A model generated the notes under the pieces. That model was not told the origin of the DNA. It was given only the letters and a program-made list of their open reading frames with translations, and did no database searches. 64,000 nt of DNA. It comes from CAWEDP01 sp963807925. Lineage in GTDB: Bacteria; Acidobacteriota; Vicinamibacteria; Vicinamibacterales; CAVVIG01. The position numbers and the translations under genes are program-made. Of the stretch, positions 38,433-45,642 are shown one piece after another. The first letter of the stretch is position 1. Every line of letters begins with the position of its first letter. The DNA lies in the NCBI GenBank assembly GCA_963807925.1, contig CAWEDP010000002.1, positions 1,984,001-2,048,000 of the forward strand. Reading direction: 5' to 3'.

Positions 38433-39155
38433 CTATCCCGGACCCGGCGTCATCATCTCGGTAATTCGCTCCCGGACGCGGCTGATGAGCGCGTCGCGCT
38501 CGGTCACGGCGACGCCGGCCGTCTCGATCGGCTCGCCCACCCGGATGGTGACCGTCACGGGACGGATGACCCGGCTCCCCTTCTTCATCGCCGCGCGTCC
38601 GCCCTGGATCGCCACCGGCACGATGGGCGCCTGGGCTTTGATGGCCATGATGAAGCCGCCCTTCTTGAACGGCAGCAACTCCTCGGTGCGGCTGCGGGTG
38701 CCCTCGGGAAAGATCAGGAACGAGTTGCCGGCCCGGATCGACGCCGCGCCGGCCTCAATCGATCGGAGCGCCGCTTCCTTGTTCCGGCGATCGACTGGAA
38801 TGAACCCGCCGAAGCGGAACGCGCGCGCCAGCACCGGGATCGCGTTCAGCTCCGCCTTGTACAGGATATGCATCCGCGGGTGCAGCGCGTCGAACAGCAC
38901 GGGCGGATCGACGTTGCTCTGGTGGTTGGCGCAGTACACGGCCGGGCGGTCGAGGGGCAGCCGACGGACCGACGAGACGCTGTAGCGAATGCCGCAGAGG
39001 GCCAGCCCCATTCGCACGCCCACGTGCCCGAGGACGTACAGATGGCGCTTCCACCCGAACAGGAGGGCCAGCAGCATGCCCGGAGGGCCGACAATGAGGA
39101 CGTAAAGCGAAACGGCGACGTAGGCGAGGAAGGATCGAACGGCAGCGACCAGCAC
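38433..39155 (-). CDS. plsC: 1-acyl-sn-glycerol-3-phosphate acyltransferase (PlsC-like)
   Basis: The start is taken as the GTG at 39155, since codons upstream run through a strong terminator hairpin; this gives 240 residues. Two hydrophobic helices open the protein. The acyltransferase motifs are NHQSNVDPP (HX4D), FRFGGFIPVDR, and FPEGTRSRTEELLPFKKGG. The enzyme adds the second acyl chain to lysophosphatidic acid in phospholipid synthesis. It follows carD but is separated from it by the terminator, so it may depend on read-through or its own promoter. Confidence 0.9.
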   Translation of the reverse strand: MLVAAVRSFLAYVAVSLYVLIVGPPGMLLALLFGWKRHLYVLGHVGVRMGLALCGIRYSVSSVRRLPLDRPAVYCANHQSNVDPPVLFDALHPRMHILYKAELNAIPVLARAFRFGGFIPVDRRNKEAALRSIEAGAASIRAGNSFLIFPEGTRSRTEELLPFKKGGFIMAIKAQAPIVPVAIQGGRAAMKKGSRVIRPVTVTIRVGEPIETAGVAVTERDALISRVRERITEMMTPGPG

Positions 39156-39164
39156 CGGGGCGAT

Positions 39165-39208
39165 GATAAACGAAAGGCCCGCGGTTTCGCTTTCGCGCCC
39201 GCGGGCCT
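39165..39208 (-). terminator. intrinsic terminator downstream of carD
   Basis: A perfect 10-bp stem (AGGCCCGCGG at 39175-39184 and CCGCGGGCCT at 39199-39208) encloses a 14-base loop. On the minus strand it is followed by TTTCGTTT. It lies 22 bases after the carD stop and ends about 10 bases before the plsC start, so it should terminate carD transcription. Confidence 0.8.
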
Positions 39209-39229
39209 CTGCGGAGGATGAATCGCTCC

Positions 39230-39808
39230 CTACGACGCCCGGGCCGCCCGCCGTGCAGGCGCCGTCACCCGCGGCACGGCCTTGACGACCTTCGCGCGAG
39301 CGGCCATCCGGGCCTTCTGCGAGAAGCAGCGCTCGAGCGCCGTGTCGACGCGCGCCTCGATGGCCGGCGCCGTCTCGCGCATGACTTCCGACACCTCCGA
39401 GATGATGAGGAACTTGGCACGATCGAGCATCCGCTTCTCGCGGAACGAGAGGCTCTTGGACTTCGCCAGGAACGTGAGGCTCTTCAGGACGTCGGCGACC
39501 TCGAAAATCGAGCCGCTGCGCATCTTGTCCGAGTTGTCCTTGAAACGGCCCTTCCAGTTCTGGTGATTGTCGATCTTGCCGTCGCCGAGCAGCCCGAACA
39601 GCCGCTCCACCTCGTCGTCCGAGATCGCGCGCCGCAGGCCGACGCCGTCGACGTTGGTGACCGGAACGAGCACGACGGTCTCGTTCGCCACGATTCGCAG
39701 GTGATAGAAACCGCACGTCGTGCCGAGAATGGTTTTTTCTTCGATCCGCTCGACGATCCCGAGACCATGATTCGGGTAAATGACCTTGTCGCCGATCTCA
39801 AATGTCAC
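39230..39808 (-). CDS. CarD family transcriptional regulator
   Basis: The GTG at 39808 has AGGGGGAA just upstream. The 192-residue protein starts with the CarD RNA-polymerase-interacting domain (FEIGDKVIYPNHGLGIVERI; then TVVLVPVTNVDGVGLRR). A helical DNA-binding domain follows (WKGRFKDNSDKMRSGSIFEV, LSFREKRMLDRAKFLIISE). An Ala/Lys/Arg-rich basic tail of about 30 residues ends it and may touch DNA. CarD proteins stabilise the open promoter complex, typically at rRNA promoters. A promoter is visible upstream and a terminator downstream, so it is a monocistronic unit. Confidence 0.93.
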   Translation of the reverse strand: MTFEIGDKVIYPNHGLGIVERIEEKTILGTTCGFYHLRIVANETVVLVPVTNVDGVGLRRAISDDEVERLFGLLGDGKIDNHQNWKGRFKDNSDKMRSGSIFEVADVLKSLTFLAKSKSLSFREKRMLDRAKFLIISEVSEVMRETAPAIEARVDTALERCFSQKARMAARAKVVKAVPRVTAPARRAARAS

Positions 39809-39866
39809 GGTTCCCCCTGTTTGGTAGCGCGGTATGGAAGGCCGAAATGGTGCCGGCAGTCCAGAC

Positions 39867-39895
39867 AGTATAGCCTATGTCAGAGCGTGAAACAA
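39867..39895 (-). promoter_or_regulatory. sigma70-type promoter of carD
   Basis: On the minus strand TTGTTT (39890-39895) and TATACT (39867-39872) are exactly 17 bases apart. The predicted start is about 50 bases before the carD GTG. The match is 4 of 6 at -35 and 5 of 6 at -10. The rest of the interval up to the DUF169 gene at 40104 shows no gene. Confidence 0.6.
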
Positions 39896-40103
39896 CGAGA
39901 AACGGCCGAAAACAGCCGATTTTGGTCGGATCTGCCCCGCCAGCGCCAACAGCACGGCATCGTCCCGGCGGAGGCTAACTTCCTGTCCACTCTGGGGATA
40001 AAGGACGGAACGGACGAGGTCGGTCCCCACGAGCCTTTGAACGATCGACGGGCCATCGCTCGCCGGAAGGCCCGGCGCGACCGACCTGATAGAATCCGCC
40101 GCT

Positions 40104-40802
40104 ATGACCTCACCCTACATTCAAGCGCTGGACAGGCTGGCGTTGTCCCGGTCACCGGTCGCCGTCGTCTTTACCGCCGCCCCTCCGCCGGGAATGACGC
40201 GCATCGCGCGTCCGGCGCCGGCCGGCTGCAGCTATTGGAAGCTCGCGTCGGAAGGCCAGGCGTTCTACACCACGGCCGAAGATCATCAGAACTGTCCCGT
40301 CGGCGCCTTCACGCACGGCGTGCCGCTCCCCCCCGAGAAGTCGTCGGAGCTGCAGTCGCTGCTGGGAACGATGATCGAGCTGCAGTATCTCCGGAGCGAG
40401 GAAATCCCATCCATCCCGCACCGTGTCGAGCCGATGCAGGTCGCCGCCTACGCGCCGCTCCAGGACGCGCCCTTCGCGCCCGACGTGGTGATCTTTCGTG
40501 GGACGCCGCGCCAGATCATGCTGCTCTCGGAAGCGGCGCGCGCCGCCGGCGCGTTCGAGGCGGGCACGGCGATGGGACGGCCTGCCTGCGCGGCGCTGCC
40601 GCAGGCCCTCGGGACGGCCGCCGGCGTGGCGAGTGCCGCCTGCATCGGGAACCGCGTGTACACCGACCTCGGCGACGACGAGCTCTATCTGGCCGTCCCG
40701 GGTCCAGTGCTCGACCGGGTCCTCGAGAAGCTCGACACCATCGTCACCGCCAATGTCGAGCTCGAGAAGTTCCACCGCCAGCGCAAGGCGACGCTCGGCT
40801 GA
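40104..40802 (+). CDS. DUF169 family protein
   Basis: This 232-residue protein fits DUF169: SPVAVVFTAAPPPGMTR, APAGCSYWKLASEGQAFYT, then HQNCPVGAFTHGVPLP with two conserved cysteines (CSYW and NCPVG) that could bind a cofactor. PDVVIFRGTPRQIMLLSEAA and GRPACAALPQALGTAAGVAS with ASAACIGNRVYTDLGDDELY complete the pattern. Members appear near oxidoreductase and tungsten/molybdenum genes in other bacteria, but no function is established. It is convergent with the DUF6152 gene, 10 bases apart. Confidence 0.78.
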   Translation: MTSPYIQALDRLALSRSPVAVVFTAAPPPGMTRIARPAPAGCSYWKLASEGQAFYTTAEDHQNCPVGAFTHGVPLPPEKSSELQSLLGTMIELQYLRSEEIPSIPHRVEPMQVAAYAPLQDAPFAPDVVIFRGTPRQIMLLSEAARAAGAFEAGTAMGRPACAALPQALGTAAGVASAACIGNRVYTDLGDDELYLAVPGPVLDRVLEKLDTIVTANVELEKFHRQRKATLG

Positions 40803-40812
40803 GGCGGACCGG

Positions 40813-41238
40813 CTACTTCTTGTCCTTCTCCTCGTACGGTGCTCCCGTGCCGGACGAGCCGAGGAACAACGTCTGACCGTTGGGGAGCGTGAGATCCCGC
40901 CCGTTGGCGCGGAGCGACCCGTCCTTGGACTGGTAGCCGTCGACCGTAATCTCGGTGCCGGCCTGGAGAGACTGCTTGGTGAAGCCGCGCCGCAGCAGCG
41001 TGTTGGGGGTTCCGGCCTCGATCATCCACTCCTCGATCGAGCCGTCCGGCTTTCGGACGTCCACGTAGATCCACGCGTGCGGGTTGACCCAGAGCATCTT
41101 GGTAATCGTGCCCTGGAACTTCACCGGCTTGTTCGCGTCGAATTCCGCGGCGAACGCGTGATGCGCCCCGAGCGGGGCGGCTGACCCGACCACCGCGATG
41201 AGACCGAGCGCCGCCAGGAGCCCTCGTCTTGTCGTCAT
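40813..41238 (-). CDS. DUF6152 family secreted protein
   Basis: From the ATG at 41238 (ribosome site GAGGT just upstream) the 141-residue protein has a signal peptide (RRGLLAALGLIAVVGSAAPLGA). The DUF6152 pattern follows: HHAFAAEFDANKPVKFQGTI, TKMLWVNPHAWIYVDV and WMIEAGTPNTLLRRGFT, an OB-like fold. An alternative GTG at 41259 would overlap the previous stop (GTGA). DUF6152 genes regularly follow genes for 'DLxGVW' secreted proteins, as here. No function is established. Confidence 0.82.
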   Translation of the reverse strand: MTTRRGLLAALGLIAVVGSAAPLGAHHAFAAEFDANKPVKFQGTITKMLWVNPHAWIYVDVRKPDGSIEEWMIEAGTPNTLLRRGFTKQSLQAGTEITVDGYQSKDGSLRANGRDLTLPNGQTLFLGSSGTGAPYEEKDKK

Positions 41239-41255
41239 ACGCACCTCACGTCTCG

Positions 41256-42299
41256 TCACCGGTTGTCGGCCGATTCGCCGCGCCGCTCACGCGCCCGGGC
41301 GCCTGTCAGGAAGTGCACGACGTCGAAGTTGTCCTCGTGGCAGGCATACTCGTACATCTGTTCGGCCGGATCGATCTTCGTCCACGGGATGCGCGCGGTC
41401 CAGGGACGCGTCCAGGTCGTCGGATCCTCGACGGTGAACTCGTAGTTCAGCGTGTCGGCGTCCACGCGGGTGAACCGCTCGGTGATCCGGTAGGTCTCCG
41501 GGTTCGCGCCCTGGAACACGACGCCTTCATCGCTCCTGAAGTTGGCCGTCTCGACGACGAGCGTGGCGCCGTCCCAATGGCCGCGCGTATCGCCCAGCCA
41601 CTGGTGCAGAGCGCCGCCGAGGTGCGGCCGGCCATCGAGGGGAATGATGCGGGCGCTGTGAATCATCTCGGGTGCGATGGCGACAAAGCCGGGTGCCTGG
41701 AAGATCTGGAAGTCGTTGTTGTAGATCGTCGGCAGATAGGGCGGCGAATCGGTCCGGATGATGCACCGCACCGGCAGCGACATGTCGGAGATGTCCCTGG
41801 GCAGGCCGGCGTTGAACCGGGCGGCGGCGGCCGCGCGCTCGGCACGCGCCTTCTGCCGCTCCGGCGACAGCGGGACCAGCGGCGGAATCCTCCCGTCGGC
41901 CGGATCGACGATGAGCGACGTCCGGTGGTCGGCGGTGATCTTCAACCGCCGCGCATCCATCCAGTGTTCGTTGTAGGCGCGGTTGACGTCGGCGTCCCGC
42001 CCTCCGTCCCGGCGGTCGCGTGTCAGACCGAGCGCCGTCTGATCCTGGAACTCCGCGGCTTCCTCGTCGTTCAGGACGTCCTTGCCCGCGAGCTCGCTCG
42101 GGCGCTGCAGCGGCGTGCTCGTGGCATCGTTCCAGACGCCCTGCAGATCCGGATCGCCCCAGGGGGTGCGGGACATCGTCCACGCCCGTTTCGCAGCCGG
42201 TTTCGCCCTGGGCGATTGGCCGAACAGCGCCGGCGCAACCACCAGGATCGCGGCGGCGGTCGCGAGACACGCCGCAGACGCCGAGCATCGAGCCTTCAT
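41256..42299 (-). CDS. secreted 'DLQGVW' family protein
   Basis: The ATG at 42299 overlaps the previous stop (ATGA) and begins a signal peptide (MKARCSASAACLATAAAILV). The 347-residue product carries RTPWGDPDLQGVWNDATSTP, a motif found in a large, uncharacterised family of Acidobacteriota and some Gammaproteobacteria. NNDFQIFQAPGFVAI, WLGDTRGHWDGATLVVETAN and RFTRVDADTLNYEFTVED are family blocks. It resembles the neighbour at 42296-43195 in layout, so the two are distant paralogues. Function is unknown. Confidence 0.78.
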   Translation of the reverse strand: MKARCSASAACLATAAAILVVAPALFGQSPRAKPAAKRAWTMSRTPWGDPDLQGVWNDATSTPLQRPSELAGKDVLNDEEAAEFQDQTALGLTRDRRDGGRDADVNRAYNEHWMDARRLKITADHRTSLIVDPADGRIPPLVPLSPERQKARAERAAAAARFNAGLPRDISDMSLPVRCIIRTDSPPYLPTIYNNDFQIFQAPGFVAIAPEMIHSARIIPLDGRPHLGGALHQWLGDTRGHWDGATLVVETANFRSDEGVVFQGANPETYRITERFTRVDADTLNYEFTVEDPTTWTRPWTARIPWTKIDPAEQMYEYACHEDNFDVVHFLTGARARERRGESADNR

Positions 42300-43195
42300 C
42301 TCGGCCCTCCTGGTGCCTGACGGAACCTGCCGTACAGCAGTTCTTCCGTGAACGGCACGCACTTCAATTCCAGCAGCTGGACGTTCTTCTCCATCCGGCG
42401 ATACAAGGGGAAGCTGATCTTCCACGGCCGCGTGTAGGTCTTCGGGTCCTCGATCGTCGCCTCGTACGTCAGGTGGTAGGGGCTGGCCGGCGTGTAGCGC
42501 TCGACGACATGGAGCGCGTCGCTGTGGAAGTCGCCGGCGCGATCGAGCCACGTCTCTTCGCGCTGGCCGGTGACGTCCACGACCAGCGTGTCCCGCTCCC
42601 ACCGTCCGCGCGACCATCCCATCCACGAGTCGGTCGGCGCGTCGCCGTCCCAGTTCATGCGCACGATGCGCGTGGCGCTGGCGAAGGAGTACGCGATCAG
42701 GATCGCCGATCCCGATCCCTGCACGATTTGGAACGGGTACGGCATGTAGGCCGCGCGCGGCACGCCGGGCATGTAGCACTTCAGCTCCGGGTCGCCGCGC
42801 TCGTGCCACGTCTTGTCGCTGCTGAGGTCGACGACCGTCCGGCTGGCATAGTTCTGGTTCTTCCGCGCCAGCGCCTCGGGGCGGTACGGAATCACGCCGC
42901 CTTCGACGATGCTCTGGCCGGGCGGCTCGGCGCCGTACGCGCCCAGCAGCTCCGGATGCGCACCGGGCCGCGCCTCGTGATCCTGGAGATCGACATTGGC
43001 GGTGACGAACGCCTGCCACACGCCGTTCAGATCCGGATGACCGTCGGCGAGGCGGGGCGCCTTGTACGGGGGAAATGCGCCGGAAGGGCCGAGCGACTGA
43101 GCCGCGAACCGCGGCGCGCCCGACCACAGGAGCGCGGCCGCCGCGGCAGCCATGCAGGCGAACCCTCGGAGCGGAAGCGAGCCCGAACGGCGCAT
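42296..43195 (-). CDS. secreted 'DLNGVW' family protein
   Basis: The ATG at 43195 has a strong GGAGG site and starts a signal peptide (SLPLRGFACMAAAAAALLW, ending FAAQ). The 299-residue product has ADGHPDLNGVWQAFVTANVD, then PYPFQIVQGSGSAILIAYSF, MGWSRGRWERDTLVVDVTGQ and RYTPASPYHLTYEATIEDP, which align in order with blocks of the downstream 'DLQGVW' protein. It is first of a three-gene operon (this gene, its paralogue, DUF6152). Function is unknown. Confidence 0.76.
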   Translation of the reverse strand: MRRSGSLPLRGFACMAAAAAALLWSGAPRFAAQSLGPSGAFPPYKAPRLADGHPDLNGVWQAFVTANVDLQDHEARPGAHPELLGAYGAEPPGQSIVEGGVIPYRPEALARKNQNYASRTVVDLSSDKTWHERGDPELKCYMPGVPRAAYMPYPFQIVQGSGSAILIAYSFASATRIVRMNWDGDAPTDSWMGWSRGRWERDTLVVDVTGQREETWLDRAGDFHSDALHVVERYTPASPYHLTYEATIEDPKTYTRPWKISFPLYRRMEKNVQLLELKCVPFTEELLYGRFRQAPGGPR

Positions 43196-43315
43196 GCGAA
43201 CCTCCGTGCCCAAGAGGGCCGGCGGGCATTCTAGCCGACACGCCGGCAGCCGCGCCCGAAAATCGGACTGAAGCGACGTGCGGTAGAATTTGCTGGTCTT
43301 GCTCGCCGCCCCCCC

Positions 43316-43404
43316 GCCGGAGTGGTGAAACTGGCAGACGCGCCGGACTCAAAATCCGGTGGGGTTGACCCCCCGTGAGGGTTCGATTCCCTCCTCCGGC
43401 ACCA
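43316..43404 (+). tRNA. tRNA-Leu (anticodon CAA), CCA encoded
   Basis: A class II tRNA fold is visible: acceptor stem GCCGGAG / CTCCGGC, the D arm with TGGTGAAACTGGCA, an anticodon arm CCGGA-CTCAAAA-TCCGG giving anticodon CAA, a long variable arm (GGGGTTGACCCCCC-type) and a T arm GAGGG-TTCGATT-CCCTC. Discriminator A and an encoded CCA complete the 3' end. It decodes UUG. Its 3' end serves as the integration site of the island that follows. Confidence 0.95.
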
Positions 43405-43405
43405 C
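43379..43405. other. attL-type site: tRNA-Leu 3' end
   Basis: The 27 bases GGGTTCGATTCCCTCCTCCG... through CCAC are repeated with one mismatch at 45577-45603. The repeat covers the T arm, acceptor 3' strand and CCA of tRNA-Leu. A recombinase remnant lies directly inside. This is the standard arrangement for a tyrosine-recombinase element inserted at a tRNA 3' end. Confidence 0.8.
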
Positions 43406-43415
43406 CTGAGTTCTT

Positions 43416-43720
43416 CTACCTGGTCGGGTTCCCGATCTCGGTCGATCCTGTTGCCACCATGTTGCCATGACCCGTGTGGGCTCCGGGAAAGTCCAATAGC
43501 CGAATCGCGCCCTCGATGGCCGCAGGACTGAGGTGCATGTTGAATGGCTCGCGCGGGTGCGGCGCGACGTGCGGCCCACAACAGGAGGGACTGAATGTCT
43601 TCTCGGTCAATGGTTCACCATTGACTTGATACAGCACGCGCGGCCCCCTGAGATGCCGATGCTCGCGCAGCGCCGCGGTGAGCCGCGTCGTGAGCGGCAC
43701 ATACCGAAGGCGTGGGCCGG
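43416..43720 (-). pseudogene. remnant of a tyrosine recombinase/integrase
   Basis: In the minus frame SGPRLRYVPLTTRLTAALRE followed by HRHLRGPRVLYQVNGEPLTE is the central part of an integrase, and MHLSPAAIEGAIRLLD is the usual sequence just after the catalytic tyrosine. Between them another frame holds RRAAPARAIQ, matching the segment that precedes LxGH in intact enzymes. The catalytic HxxR and LGH blocks are missing. At least two internal deletions and frame changes are needed to explain it. The 5' end is cut at the cas2 junction. It cannot be active. Confidence 0.7.
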
Positions 43721-44022
43721 ACCGTTGTGCAACACGTGGTGATGCAGGGCGCGTCGAGGGAGGAGTAGGCGCGTCCGAGCGAGGTGATGACGCGCTCGCC
43801 TCGGCCGTCGGCGGGTCCGAGGTGCACGAAGAGCACCTGGTCCTCGCGATGGTGAATCAGCTTGCCGAGGGCGTGTCGACAGTGCGCGAGGTCGGTGGCG
43901 GAGAAGCGGCACTCGAAGACCGAGTACTGCAACCGGTCGCCGAAGCCGCACATCGTCTTGTGGACGCGGCGGAGGCGGAGGTCGTTGGAGATGTCGTAGC
44001 AGACGAGATACGTGTTGCGCAT
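43615..44022 (-). CDS. cas2: CRISPR-associated Cas2, C-terminus fused out of frame to integrase remnant
   Basis: From the ATG at 44022, MRNTYLVCYDISNDLRLRRV is a classic Cas2 beginning, with catalytic-type Asp10. FGDRLQYSVFECRFSATDLA and HHREDQVLFVHLGPADGRGE follow through SLGRAYSSLDAPCIT (about residue 95, base 43738). Natural Cas2 would end about here. Instead the frame runs on for 40 residues through integrase DNA read out of frame, to a stop at 43615. The last beta strand used in dimer or Cas1 contact is probably altered. No cas1, other intact cas gene or repeat array is adjacent. Confidence 0.8.
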   Translation of the reverse strand: MRNTYLVCYDISNDLRLRRVHKTMCGFGDRLQYSVFECRFSATDLAHCRHALGKLIHHREDQVLFVHLGPADGRGERVITSLGRAYSSLDAPCITTCCTTVRPTPSVCAAHDAAHRGAARASASQGAARAVSSQW

Positions 44023-44123
44023 CTCGGTCGCCGGCTGCGATGCAGCCCGCAAGCGCGTTGCGTAACCCATTCAGGGACGGTTCACACTTCTGCGCGCCGC
44101 GCGGAGCGGGTAGGATTCTCGGT

Positions 44124-44348
44124 ATGGACTCCGAAACGGCCGTTGCGGCGCTCCAGGAGCTCGTCGACGACTATCGGGCGAGATGTCTGTGGTTTCTGCG
44201 GGAAGACTACTATCCCGAGACCGCGGCCGAGCGAGAGCGGGTGCTGTCGCTCATCGCCGAGCACGGCGACCTCGAGGCGTTCCGGCGTGTGGCGGAGATT
44301 CGCGCATGGTACTCACGGCCATCCAGCGGGACGTCTGCCAGCTCCTAG
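44124..44348 (+). CDS. small protein, possible partner of the AbiEii-like gene
   Basis: This 74-residue acidic, helical protein starts MDSETAVAALQELVDDYRAR and contains LREDYYPETAAERERVLSLI and GDLEAFRRVAEIRAWY. It overlaps the following nucleotidyltransferase gene by 43 bases in a different frame, so the two are coupled. I do not recognise a named family. By position and size it may be the antitoxin of a toxin-antitoxin pair. It is intact although the surrounding island is decayed. Confidence 0.6.
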   Translation: MDSETAVAALQELVDDYRARCLWFLREDYYPETAAERERVLSLIAEHGDLEAFRRVAEIRAWYSRPSSGTSASS

Positions 44349-45118
44349 CCGCCGCCCGCCGGCGGCGGGGGGAGAGCTATGTGGCCGGAGGCGCCGCGCT
44401 CGGCGAGGCGATCCGGACAGCGCGGTTGTCTCGCGATGTCGATGTGTTTCACGATTCTGTGGAAGCGGTCGCCGCGTCGTGGGACGAGGATCGCCGGCTG
44501 CTCGAAGCGTCAGCGTATCGGGTCCATCCGGTGCGCGAGCGCCCCGGGTTCGTGGAAGCGACCATCTCGCGCGGCGATGCGCGCGTGGCGATGGAGTGGA
44601 CGCGGGACAGCGCCTATCGCTTCTTTCCGCTCGTCGAGCACGACCTGTTCGGGCTCGCGCTGCACCCGTTCGATCTCGCGACCAACAAGGTGCTCGCGCT
44701 GGTCGGGCGAACGGAGGTTCGAGACTGGGTGGACGTACTGGCGTGTGATGAACATCTCCAGCCGCTGGGCTATCTGGCGTGGGCCGCGTGCGGCAAGGAT
44801 CCGGGATTCACGCCCCAGGGGATCCTCAGCGAGGCGGCGCGGGCATCGCGTTACACGGACGCGGAACTCTCGTCGCTTGCGTTCCACGGCGACGTGCCGT
44901 CGGCGGCCGATCTGTCGCGGCGCTGGCAGACGGCGCTGCGCGATGCGCGCGCCGTCATCGAGAAGCTGCCGCCTGCGCACGTCGGCGAGGCGGTAATCAC
45001 GGCGGACGCTCAGTTGTTCACCGGGTCGACGGACACGCTCGGCCAGGCGCTGTCCGCCGGCACGATCGCCTTTCATCGAGGCGCGATCGGCGGCGCCTGG
45101 CCGCAGTCGAAGACGTGA
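44306..45118 (+). CDS. AbiEii/AbiGii-type nucleotidyltransferase-like protein
   Basis: The ATG at 44306 gives 270 residues. YVAGGAALGEAIRTARLSRD followed by VDVFHDSVEA is the nucleotidyltransferase GG(x)AL...R-S-x-D-x-D-V pattern with a catalytic Asp pair. HPFDLATNKVLALVGRTEVR followed by DWVDVL is the second family block, with the conserved lysine and the arginine-aspartate turn. Such toxins (AbiEii, MenT) transfer nucleotides to tRNA or proteins and act in phage defence or toxin-antitoxin pairs. It overlaps the 74-residue gene and sits in a tRNA-bounded island, fitting a defence or addiction module. Confidence 0.72.
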   Translation: MVLTAIQRDVCQLLAAARRRRGESYVAGGAALGEAIRTARLSRDVDVFHDSVEAVAASWDEDRRLLEASAYRVHPVRERPGFVEATISRGDARVAMEWTRDSAYRFFPLVEHDLFGLALHPFDLATNKVLALVGRTEVRDWVDVLACDEHLQPLGYLAWAACGKDPGFTPQGILSEAARASRYTDAELSSLAFHGDVPSAADLSRRWQTALRDARAVIEKLPPAHVGEAVITADAQLFTGSTDTLGQALSAGTIAFHRGAIGGAWPQSKT

Positions 45119-45152
45119 GGCCACGGGTGCACCGCGCCGTGCACCCGTGGCC
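45119..45152. repeat. perfect 14-bp inverted repeat after the AbiEii-like gene
   Basis: GGCCACGGGTGCAC (45119-45132) and GTGCACCCGTGGCC (45139-45152) form a perfect 14-bp stem with a 6-base loop, starting directly after the TGA stop at 45116-45118. There is no T-run, so classic intrinsic termination is not assured in either direction. It may still end or protect the transcript. No second copy of this sequence was noticed in the window. Confidence 0.6.
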
Positions 45153-45576
45153 AAGCCGTTGAGCATCTTCAATTGTCAAAGATCGAGCGAGGCCCCAGCG
45201 CGCTTCAGATCGCTTGTCCTGTATTCACCGCCGCCATCAGACCGAACCCGCAGTGCCGGCCCGCGCCGATGGTCAGCGGTCCGGGCACCGGGTGCTCGAA
45301 CGTCAGCTGCAGGCGCACGGTGGTCAGGTCGCTGAGCCCACGCCCGACGCAGCTCGGCCGTCGATCGCATGAACTCGAGCGTCTCGAACTCCCTTTGGCG
45401 ACGGGAGGCCGGCGGGTGGCGGGGGTGGCGACGCGGAAAGAGCACCGCCGACGCTCTCGACGACGTCCTGGCCGACTACCTCGAATGGGAGGCTGACTGG
45501 CCCGCAAGTTGATGAGTGCTTGGATGTTGTCGCCGGAACTACCACGCCATCACCAATCTAGAGAATCACGTTTTAG
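45153..45576. other. decayed right part of the island, no intact gene
   Basis: Apart from the RAMP-like tail, no open frame here looks like a complete gene. A plus-strand stretch ending ADALDDVLADYLEWEADWPA before a stop near 45514 has protein-like composition but no recognisable start or family. The bases just before the right repeat are AT-richer than the surroundings (AGAATCACGTTTTAG). Confidence 0.5.
45205..45345 (-). pseudogene. possible C-terminal remnant of a RAMP-type Cas protein (Csb2/Cas5-Cas6-like)
   Basis: In one minus frame the last 43 codons read SDLTTVRLQLTFEHPVPGPL, then TIGAGRHCGFGLMAAV, before a stop at 45205. The Gly-rich G-x-GR-x-x-GFGL end after a beta strand is the hallmark C-terminus of Cas5/Cas6 RAMP proteins. 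The P-x-x-GPL-x-[IL]G form resembles Csb2 of type I-G (I-U). Upstream of this the frame has no similarity, so only the tail remains. The order csb2 then cas2 on the same strand is that of type I-G loci. The call rests on pattern recall and needs a profile search. Confidence 0.4.
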
Positions 45577-45603
45577 GGGTTCGAGTCCCTCCTCCGGCAC
45601 CAC
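45577..45603. other. attR-type site: second copy of the tRNA-Leu 3' end
   Basis: GGGTTCGAGTCCCTCCTCCG... through CCAC matches 43379-43405 at 26 of 27 positions. It is not part of a full tRNA: no acceptor 5' strand or anticodon arm precedes it. It marks the right end of a 2.2-kb insertion at tRNA-Leu. The one T-to-G difference lies in the T loop region. Confidence 0.8.
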
Positions 45604-45642
45604 GTCACCCTCTCCGGCGCGCGCCACGGCGCCGCGCTCGTT

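Noticed and set aside
45369..45514. Short plus-strand open frame ending in a protein-like ADYLEWEADWPA stretch
   Set aside because: No ribosome site, no family and no partner. Composition alone is not enough for a gene call.
45577..45603. Second tRNA gene
   Set aside because: Only the T arm and acceptor 3' strand are present, so it is an att copy and not a tRNA.
43405..45642. CRISPR repeat array near cas2
   Set aside because: I looked for regularly spaced repeats on both sides of cas2 and found none; only the two att-like repeats are present.
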